DNA of 12,391 nucleotides from Treponema sp. GTDB lineage: Bacteria; Spirochaetota; Spirochaetia; Treponematales; Treponemataceae. The stretch lies in NCBI GenBank assembly GCA_021442965.1, contig JABUUX010000053.1, positions 1 through 12,391 of the forward strand, given 5' to 3'. The position numbers were made by a program, and so were the translations under genes. Numbering within the stretch: the stretch's first letter is position 1; each line of letters begins with the position of its first letter. Of this stretch, positions 7,333 through 12,391 are shown piece by piece. A model generated the notes under the pieces. The model saw only the letters and a list, made by a program, of their open reading frames with translations. It was not told the origin of the DNA and made no database searches.

Positions 7333-8178
7333 ATGAAAATTGAATTCAATGAAACAGAACTTAAATCTTTTCCAAATTTCAAAGGTGGTGAAGGAACTCT
7401 AAATGCAAAAATGTTTTTTGACGGGAAAAACAGAATCCTTTACGGAAGACTGGAGCCATCTTCATCCATTGGACTTCACTGCCACGATACATCAAGTGAA
7501 ATTATTTATATCATAAGCGGAAACGGAAAAGTAGTAATTGATGGCTCAATAGAATCACTCAAACCCGGAGACTGCCATTATTGTCCTAAAGGTCATTTTC
7601 ACAGTCTTCAAAACGAAGACAAAACTTTTTGTCTGGATTTTTTTGCTGTAGTTCCAGAAGATGATGTCTTTGCAAAAATGCAGTCCCGCAGATCTATCCG
7701 AAAATTTTTACCACAACTTCCACCAAAAGAAAAAATCGAAAAAGTTATAGAAGCCGGAAGATGGGCAGCCAGCGGAAGAAATCTTCAGTCTTCAATAATC
7801 GTTGCTGTAACTAATAAAGAAATAATTTCAAAACTTACAAAAATTAACGGGGAAATTTCAGAACGCTCAAATGACCAGTTTTACGGAGCACCGGTAATTC
7901 TAATTGTTTTGTCCGATAAAAACTGGCGTAACAAAACATACGACGGCTCCCTCATTCTTGGAAACATGATGCTCATGGCTCACGATTTAGGATTAGGCTC
8001 CTGCTGGATTCACAGAGCTAGAGAAGAATTTGAAACACCGGAATGGCAGGATTGGCTTAAAAGTCTTGGTGTTGAAGGCGAATGGGAAGGTATCGGTCAC
8101 CTGGCACTTGGAATCCCTGACGGAGACATTCCAGATCCAATTCCACGTTCAGGGAACAAAGTTTTTTGGTGTGAATAG
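7333..8178 (+). CDS. cupin-nitroreductase fusion protein
   Basis: A 281-residue cytoplasmic protein with two domains usually found on separate chains. Residues about 20-108 form a cupin barrel. Motif 1 is GLHCHDTSSEIIYIISGNG, with metal-ligand positions His49, His51 and Glu56; motif 2 is GDCHYCPKGHFHSLQN (79-94) with Pro85, Gly87 and ligand His90. Residues about 113-280 form an FMN-dependent nitroreductase-family domain: SRRSIRKF (118-125) for FMN phosphate binding, AASGRNLQ (145-152), and the later GSLILGNMMLMAHDLGLGSCWI (helix plus glycine turn) and HLALGIPD. AGGTGA at 7324-7329 supports ATG 7333. It sits 89 bp after phoR, with no clear terminator between, and has no obvious functional tie to it. 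The substrate is unknown; the cupin may bind metal or a small ligand that is then reduced with NAD(P)H. The domain calls are firm, the joint function is not. Confidence 0.87.
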   Translation: MKIEFNETELKSFPNFKGGEGTLNAKMFFDGKNRILYGRLEPSSSIGLHCHDTSSEIIYIISGNGKVVIDGSIESLKPGDCHYCPKGHFHSLQNEDKTFCLDFFAVVPEDDVFAKMQSRRSIRKFLPQLPPKEKIEKVIEAGRWAASGRNLQSSIIVAVTNKEIISKLTKINGEISERSNDQFYGAPVILIVLSDKNWRNKTYDGSLILGNMMLMAHDLGLGSCWIHRAREEFETPEWQDWLKSLGVEGEWEGIGHLALGIPDGDIPDPIPRSGNKVFWCE

Positions 8179-8245
8179 ATTAAGACTCTCCTTAAAGTAA
8201 ATTATATCTTGAATAAAATTATTGTTTGGAAGTATATTTCAGGAC

Positions 8246-8857
8246 ATGACTTTTTCAGAAGAGATTACAAACAAAGTAAAAACTATATATACAAATCTTG
8301 AAGCAATACAAAAAAACTGGTTAGAAAAAACACAATTCTACTGCCCCGAAGGCTGTGGTTCCTGCTGCATAAATTTTGAACCTGAAGTTTTTGAAATTGA
8401 AGCTATGTACATGGCAGAATGGCTCATAGAAAATCAATATGACAAAGCATTAGATATTGCAGCTGGAAACTTCTGTAAAGACTACAACGAAAAAACCTGT
8501 ATTTTTTTTAATCCCCAAAACGCATATCACTGTTCTATTTATGGGGGACGGCCTTTTATATGCAGACTGTTTGGTGCAAGTTCCTTTCACGATAAGACTG
8601 GAAAAACAGTATGGAGACCCTGTAAATTTATTCCGGTTACAAAATTACAGAAACACAAGCCTCCTCTTTTACATAAGCAATATAACTTTAATGAGGCAGA
8701 AAATATCCTGGGTGCAGTGCCTCCGGTAATGTCAGACATCATGGAGCAAGCGGTATCACTTTCCCCCGACAGCACTTCCACTTTGCCACTACGAAAAATT
8801 CTTCCAGCTATCATAAGAAAAATACTCTTTGAACGTCAGCTTAAAGAAAATGTTTAA
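8246..8857 (+). CDS. YkgJ-family cysteine-cluster protein (putative zinc/iron-binding)
   Basis: A 203-residue soluble protein with the N-terminal cysteine cluster of the YkgJ family: Cys33-x3-Cys37-x2-Cys40-Cys41 in CPEGCGSCC. Further cysteines follow at 77, 85, 96, 106 and 126, and the conserved segment GGRPFICRLFG lies at 100-110. Members are annotated as zinc- or iron-chelating proteins, but their biochemical role is poorly known. I prefer ATG 8246. An in-frame TTG at 8222 would add eight residues but has no ribosome site; the ATG itself has only AGGA one base upstream, so the start is not certain. The gene follows the cupin-nitroreductase gene by 67 bp on the same strand and may be co-transcribed. 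Its stop overlaps that of the convergent ABC gene in a shared TTAA. Confidence 0.83.
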   Translation: MTFSEEITNKVKTIYTNLEAIQKNWLEKTQFYCPEGCGSCCINFEPEVFEIEAMYMAEWLIENQYDKALDIAAGNFCKDYNEKTCIFFNPQNAYHCSIYGGRPFICRLFGASSFHDKTGKTVWRPCKFIPVTKLQKHKPPLLHKQYNFNEAENILGAVPPVMSDIMEQAVSLSPDSTSTLPLRKILPAIIRKILFERQLKENV

Positions 8858-10311
8858 ATACTGACAATACATTCAGCATGTTCTTTTGCTTCCCTTTCAT
8901 CATGTGTCACAAAAATAAGAGTTCTGGTTTCTTCAACTAAAAGATTCTCAATTAATGCCCAATGTGCCTTTTTTGAATTCTCATCAAGAGAATTTGTTCC
9001 TTCGTCCATAAGAATTACAGAGGATGGGAAAGCAAAAGCTCTGGCAGCCTGAACTTTTTGTCTTTCTCCACCACTTAAGTCATCAGGGAATGAATAAGCT
9101 CTTTCTCTAAGTCCCACTTTGTCTAAATAATAAAAAGCCCTTTTATAAGCATCTTCTTTTTTCATTATGGAAAAAAGTGGCAATGCAACATTTTTTAATA
9201 CTGTTATTCCCAAAACCAGTCTGTCTTCTTGAAATATTACTGAAACTTCAGGACACAAAACTGTACCTGTCCATTGGGAAGAAGGAATAATACCGGAAAG
9301 AATTTTTAATAGTGTTGTTTTTCCACTTCCTGTTGGTGAAACTATTGCAGTTTTTTTATGTGATTCAAAATCAATAGAAAAATCAGAAAAAATTTTACGC
9401 TCCACTGTTTCTGTTTTATAAGAAAAGGATAGATTCTTTATATTGACTGCTGTGTCAGGAAGTGAAGCAGTTTGCAAATCCTTTGGTTTTAAAAAAACCG
9501 AAGTGTCAGAGTCAGAAGACATAACTGCAAAAGCCCCGTCACAAATGTGTCTCCGACACTTACTGCTAACAATCATAACTAACTTACACAAACCAAAGAA
9601 AATTTTTTCGGATACTATACATAAGAGTGAAAGAGACACAGTCAGTGCAAAAACTTTTGGAGTATCCAAAATAATACGACTGTCTTGAAGCATTGTTCCC
9701 AATGCATTACGAGGAAGTGCCAGTATTTCTCCAGCAGCCACAACTTTCCATCCTTGAGAAAACACTGTATGTGCAGCCCCAACAAAATAAGGCTTTATAC
9801 ATGGTATATATACACATGATAATTTTGTAAAAGAAGACAATTTAAATACATAAGCCATTTCCAAAAGTTTTTTATCAGTTTGACGAACAGCTTTACAAAC
9901 AGAATCTGTCATTAATGGAAGGCCCATAAGGACTGCGCAAATTACAGGAAGTGTTTTCGAATCAAACCAAAAAAGCATAATCATTATGACTGCTACTACA
10001 GGAGTTGTTCGGATTATTGAAAGAGGAAAAAATAAAAAACTCTTTACACCGTTCCAAAACCCTGAAGCAAGTCCCAGAATTGTACCCAAAAAAAGTGTTA
10101 GAATAAAAGCTTCTAAAACTCTTAGCACAGAACTGCTTAGTGAAATCCAGAATTGTTTTTCTACCACTAATCGGGAAAATTCTTTAATAACTGTTTTTAA
10201 ATGTGGAAACACCAGAGGAGAATCAATCACATAAGAAAAGATTTCCCAGCATCCAAAAAAAATAAAAATTGATAAAACTATAATCAGGTTGTTTCTTAAT
10301 TTTTCTTTCAT
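8854..10311 (-). CDS. ABC transporter permease-ATPase fusion, NitT/TauT (SsuC-SsuB) type
   Basis: A 485-residue protein joining two normally separate subunits. Residues about 8-245 are a permease of the SsuC/TauC family with about six membrane helices and an EAA-like cytoplasmic loop (EMAYVFKLSSFTKLSCVYIP, 151-170). After a linker (about 246-288) comes an ABC ATPase: Walker A SPTGSGKTT (325-333; the first Gly of the motif is Ser, with Lys331 kept), Q-loop Gln361, signature LSGGERQK (412-419), Walker B VILMDE with catalytic Glu437, D-loop SLDE and H-loop His470. All catalytic residues are present, so it should work as a homodimer that forms the complete transporter. The start ATG (10311-10309) overlaps the binding-protein stop as ATGA, a classic coupled junction. 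Substrate cannot be read from sequence; the class covers nitrate, sulfonates, taurine and thiamine precursors. Confidence 0.9.
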   Translation of the reverse strand: MKEKLRNNLIIVLSIFIFFGCWEIFSYVIDSPLVFPHLKTVIKEFSRLVVEKQFWISLSSSVLRVLEAFILTLFLGTILGLASGFWNGVKSFLFFPLSIIRTTPVVAVIMIMLFWFDSKTLPVICAVLMGLPLMTDSVCKAVRQTDKKLLEMAYVFKLSSFTKLSCVYIPCIKPYFVGAAHTVFSQGWKVVAAGEILALPRNALGTMLQDSRIILDTPKVFALTVSLSLLCIVSEKIFFGLCKLVMIVSSKCRRHICDGAFAVMSSDSDTSVFLKPKDLQTASLPDTAVNIKNLSFSYKTETVERKIFSDFSIDFESHKKTAIVSPTGSGKTTLLKILSGIIPSSQWTGTVLCPEVSVIFQEDRLVLGITVLKNVALPLFSIMKKEDAYKRAFYYLDKVGLRERAYSFPDDLSGGERQKVQAARAFAFPSSVILMDEGTNSLDENSKKAHWALIENLLVEETRTLIFVTHDEREAKEHAECIVSI

Positions 10312-11288
10312 TTGTAAAAATCATTTCCGGGAAGTTTTCCGCCTATAGAATCTTCATTCTGGTCTAAAAAGATTTTTAAAAGATTTTCAATTTTTTTCTT
10401 TGAATCTTTTGCAGAATAAAAAACATAAGCTCCGTTTGGAATTGAAGCAGAAGCTATATTTGCTTTTAATCCCAAAGTATGTTTTTCAACAAGCCTTCCC
10501 GCTTCTGTAGGATTCTCATTTGTCCATGTTACTGCAGTTTTGTATTCTGAAAGAAAAGCTTCAATGACTTCTTTTTTTTCTTCATACACTTTTTTATTGC
10601 ATACTAAAAGTGTCATTGGGAAATTATCATTTGAACTTTTTAGTGATGCATATTCTTCAGAAAGTGTTGTTACTTTTTTAACTCCTTTATTTTTTCCCTG
10701 CATTAATGCTACTGTTGCAAATGGTTCCGGAACCAGAATATATTCAGCTTTCCCAGAAACAAGGGCTGCAGCAATTTCTGGATTTGGAATAGAAAAATCA
10801 AGATATAGTGCATTCTGACGGATTGAAGAATTATTACTGCACGGAATATTTTTTTCTTTCAGAATATACCGGAACATATATTCAGGGGTTGCTCCACGAC
10901 CTGCACAGTAAATTGTGCTTCCCGGTAAAATATCTGAAAGACTTTTACATTCAAGATTTGTTGTTAATAGAGAAACATTTCCTTCTCCAACTACAGCCAA
11001 TGCTAGAAGATTTCCCTTGGAGTTGTTCCACACTTTTGCAGCAGCGTTTGGTGGCAGAACACCGATATCAATTTCGCCTTTCAAAAGTTTTGGAAGTTCC
11101 AAATCAGCACCTGAAAAAATCTGAAAATTATAACTTGAGTTTGAACTACCCTCTTCCTTCTCCATTATATAAGCACCAGGAACTGCTGAAGGACCATTCA
11201 GAACGCCTATATTAAGTACAGGGGTTTCGCACCACATTGATGAAATAGAAAATATTAAAAGTGAAAGAATCGCAGCTGCTTTTTTCAT
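10308..11288 (-). CDS. periplasmic substrate-binding protein of a NitT/TauT-type ABC transporter
   Basis: A 326-residue exported solute-binding protein, first gene of a two-gene operon with the permease-ATPase. An N-terminal signal peptide (MKKAAAILSLLIFSISSMWC) is followed by a mature domain beginning VLNIGVLNGPSAVPG. The mature part shows the SsuA/TauA-like pattern: LLKGEIDIGVLPPNAAAKV near residue 70, an inter-lobe segment STIYCAGRGATPEYMFRYIL, and VSGKAEYILVPEPFATVAL. A Cys at residue 20 ends the hydrophobic core, but the preceding Met-Trp is a poor lipobox, so soluble periplasmic export is as likely as a lipoprotein. I chose ATG 11288-11286 because AAGGA (11300-11296 on the reverse strand) stands 7 nt before it and the signal peptide begins there; a frame start at 11333 would add 15 residues ahead of the signal peptide. 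Ligand unknown. Confidence 0.87.
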   Translation of the reverse strand: MKKAAAILSLLIFSISSMWCETPVLNIGVLNGPSAVPGAYIMEKEEGSSNSSYNFQIFSGADLELPKLLKGEIDIGVLPPNAAAKVWNNSKGNLLALAVVGEGNVSLLTTNLECKSLSDILPGSTIYCAGRGATPEYMFRYILKEKNIPCSNNSSIRQNALYLDFSIPNPEIAAALVSGKAEYILVPEPFATVALMQGKNKGVKKVTTLSEEYASLKSSNDNFPMTLLVCNKKVYEEKKEVIEAFLSEYKTAVTWTNENPTEAGRLVEKHTLGLKANIASASIPNGAYVFYSAKDSKKKIENLLKIFLDQNEDSIGGKLPGNDFYK

Positions 11289-11333
11289 AAAAAAGTCCTT
11301 TATATAAATAAATTTTGTATAATGTAATCTCAA

Positions 11334-11502
11334 AAATTTGCACCTTTAGAGATGTCCTTAAATATTCTGCATAATCATAGTAAGAATTGCAAGAGACAAT
11401 ATTTTTTTAAAACAGCGGTTTAAATAGGGGCTTTGGGGAAAAGCGTTTCTGCGTGTGGCAGAAATTATATAAAAGTTCTGTTTGAGTAGGAGTGAGCAGT
11501 TT
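11334..11502. other. intergenic region between binding-protein gene and XRE gene
   Basis: No credible reading frame. The leftward side must hold the promoter of the ABC operon; I see several AT-rich -10-like strings (for example TATACA on the reverse strand near 11320) but no convincing -35 pair. The rightward part holds the two tandem hairpins listed separately at 11430-11464. Confidence 0.5.
11430..11464 (-). terminator. two adjacent hairpins, possible terminator of the XRE gene
   Basis: TTTCTGC (11446-11452) and GCAGAAA (11458-11464) form a perfect 7-bp stem with a 5-nt loop. Immediately next to it, GCTTT (11430-11434) and AAAGC (11440-11444) form a 5-bp stem, also with a 5-nt loop. Read on the reverse strand, downstream of the XRE gene, the larger hairpin is followed by CGCTTTTCC, a weak T-run. 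The structure could terminate leftward transcription about 40 bp past the XRE stop. No gene on the forward strand needs it. Confidence 0.4.
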
Positions 11503-11826
11503 TTAAATCGATTTCAACGTATTCGATATGGCAAGAAGGACTGTTTTATTTTCCTTTGACAGGCTTCGGTAATTATTCATTAAAAGACCTTCTTCGCGAG
11601 TTTCAGATACAGTTTTTGTCTGCCCGTCCGTTCCATTTACAAGATATTCAACAGAAACACCAAGAAAGTCGGCAATTTTTACAGCAGTTTCTACATTTGG
11701 TAAAACTCCGCGTGCATCAATGTAAGACAGAAATGTACTGTTGCTGATTCCCACAGCCGCAGAAATCTCCTTTACCATAAGTCCTTTGTATTCAATCTCA
11801 TTTCTAAGTCTTTCTCTGAATGTCAT
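11503..11826 (-). CDS. small XRE/Cro-CI-type helix-turn-helix transcriptional regulator
   Basis: A 107-residue DNA-binding protein. Residues about 5-65 form a lambda-repressor-like HTH domain, with the helix-turn-helix at MVKEISAAVGISNSTFLSYI and the closing pattern PNVETAVKIADFLGVSVEYLVNG. The short C-terminal tail (about 70-107, SLSKENKTVLLAISNTL) is helical and may serve in dimerisation. No phage or toxin-antitoxin partner is visible beside it. The start ATG (11826-11824) lacks a Shine-Dalgarno sequence. A perfect 14-bp palindrome lies 11 bp upstream of the start codon, and a second related site lies beyond the promoter, so autoregulation is likely. Targets outside the window are unknown. 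Family call secure; role unknown. Confidence 0.87.
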   Translation of the reverse strand: MTFRERLRNEIEYKGLMVKEISAAVGISNSTFLSYIDARGVLPNVETAVKIADFLGVSVEYLVNGTDGQTKTVSETREEGLLMNNYRSLSKENKTVLLAISNTLKSI

Positions 11827-11830
11827 GATT

Positions 11831-11915
11831 GTATTGTATCAATATATTGATGTTATTTTATTAATAATTATAATTTATTGAACTAAAATTACAATACACA
11901 ATAATATATTGATGT
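11831..11915 (-). promoter_or_regulatory. promoter and paired operator sites of the XRE regulator gene
   Basis: On the reverse strand a -35 TTGTAA (11894-11889) and a perfect -10 TATAAT (11872-11867) are 16 bp apart; the expected start is near 11860. Downstream of it lies the perfect 14-bp palindrome ATCAATATATTGAT (11838-11851). A 13-bp direct repeat, AATATATTGATGT, occurs at 11841-11853 and again at 11903-11915, upstream of the -35, with a degenerate palindrome CAATA-N3-TATTG (11899-11911). GTATTGTA (11831-11838) and TACAATAC (11890-11897) form a further inverted pair. Two matching sites flank one promoter, which suits repression by a dimeric XRE protein, perhaps with looping. Confidence 0.6.
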
Positions 11916-11929
11916 AAAGTTGAGTAACA

Positions 11930-12391
11930 TTATGATTTTGTTGAAGAAGAATTGGATGAAGCTATAATTTTCTCCAACTCCAGAAGTTTTATCTTTACAT
12001 CTATTCCCCAGGCGTAACCTGTCATGCTGCCGTCAGAGCCGATTACTCTGTGGCAGGGGCAGATGATGGAAATGGGATTTTTACCGACTGCATTTCCCAC
12101 AGCCTGTGCACTCATTTTTTTTATGCCCCGTTTTAAAGCAATCTCTTTTGAAATTTCTGCGTATGACATAGTTTTTCCGTACGGAATTTTGCAGAGGATT
12201 TCCCACACTTCTTTTTGAAAATCAGTTCCCGCGAAGTAAAGCGGAATTTTTATGTCAGGATTTTTGCCCGAAAAATATTCATCAAGCCATGTGACTGTTG
12301 AAGAAAGGATTTTGTTTCCGCCAGAAACGGAAGATTGTAAGGCGAGTTCGATTAGGTCGTTGCGTTCTAAAATGGCGAGAGGTTTTATTCC
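11930..12391 (-). CDS. ogt: methylated-DNA-[protein]-cysteine S-methyltransferase, N-terminus outside window
   Basis: The reverse-strand frame is open from the window edge (12391) to TAA at 11932-11930, giving 153 residues; only a short N-terminal piece should be missing, since the family is usually 155-180 residues. The protein repairs O6-methylguanine (and O4-methylthymine) in DNA by moving the methyl group to its own cysteine, a one-use reaction. Evidence: GTDFQKEVWEILCKIPYGKTMSYAEI, then AVGNAVGKNP and the active-site ICPCHRVIGSDGSMTGYAWG, with the acceptor Cys in PCHR and the Asn-Arg helix region intact. A GTG at 12208 is an internal valine: conserved residues such as FAGTDFQKE lie upstream of it. 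The gene is on the same strand as the XRE gene and 103 bp upstream of it, but the XRE gene has its own promoter. Confidence 0.94.
   Translation of the reverse strand, partial: GIKPLAILERNDLIELALQSSVSGGNKILSSTVTWLDEYFSGKNPDIKIPLYFAGTDFQKEVWEILCKIPYGKTMSYAEISKEIALKRGIKKMSAQAVGNAVGKNPISIICPCHRVIGSDGSMTGYAWGIDVKIKLLELEKIIASSNSSSTKS

Noticed and set aside
8835..8865. GTCAG...CTGAC inverted repeat across the convergent stops
   Set aside because: Only 5 bp of stem with a 21-nt loop and no T-run; not a credible terminator.
10808..11215. Forward frame of 135 codons opposite the binding-protein gene
   Set aside because: Antisense to a confident gene with signal peptide and ribosome site; no motif.
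1..12391. CRISPR arrays, tRNA, rRNA, transposase or phage genes
   Set aside because: I looked for spaced repeats, clover-leaf motifs and transposase motifs on both strands and found none; every gene is assigned to another family.

Overview
The window is about 12.4 kb of AT-rich chromosomal DNA from a diderm bacterium. Overall GC is in the mid-to-high thirties by eye. A Treponema-like spirochaete is the most likely source. This is an inference from low GC, an outer-membrane patatin/barrel protein, Gram-negative style periplasmic proteins and the general gene style; no rRNA or marker gene in the window proves it. There are ten protein-coding genes, two of them cut by the window edges. I see no tRNA, rRNA, CRISPR array, insertion sequence or phage gene.

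Layout. (1) Positions 1-696: 3' part of asparagine synthetase B (asnB). (2) 857-2506: a Na+/phosphate cotransporter with a C-terminal PhoU-like domain. It is followed by a compact GC-rich palindromic element (about 2514-2619) in the convergent gap before (3), a reverse-strand patatin phospholipase with POTRA and outer-membrane barrel regions (PlpD-like, type Vd secretion). (4) 5214-7243: a PhoB/PhoR-type two-component pair, divergent from the patatin gene. (5) 7333-8178: a cupin-nitroreductase fusion, then a YkgJ-like cysteine-cluster protein (8246-8857). (6) 11288-8854, reverse strand: a two-gene ABC transporter operon of the NitT/TauT type. A periplasmic binding protein overlaps by ATGA a gene whose product fuses permease and ATPase in one chain. 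(7) 11826-11503, reverse: a small XRE-type repressor with a palindromic operator region. (8) 12391-11930, reverse: methylated-DNA-protein cysteine methyltransferase (ogt), missing its N-terminus.

The strongest systems-level signal is phosphate control. The heptamer TTTACAT occurs as direct repeats in strict 11-bp register in front of both the Na+/Pi cotransporter gene (three copies, at 0, +11 and +33) and the phoB-like gene (two copies, 11 bp apart). The 7+4 geometry is that of known Pho boxes, and the linked regulator and transporter are the expected partners. The window therefore looks like a compact Pho regulon: PhoB/PhoR probably autoregulates and drives a PhoU-fused Na+/Pi transporter, and possibly also the divergent phospholipase gene.

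Other points of interest are the two domain fusions (cupin-nitroreductase; permease-ATPase), the paired operator sites around the XRE promoter, and the GC-rich palindromic element, which may belong to a dispersed repeat family.
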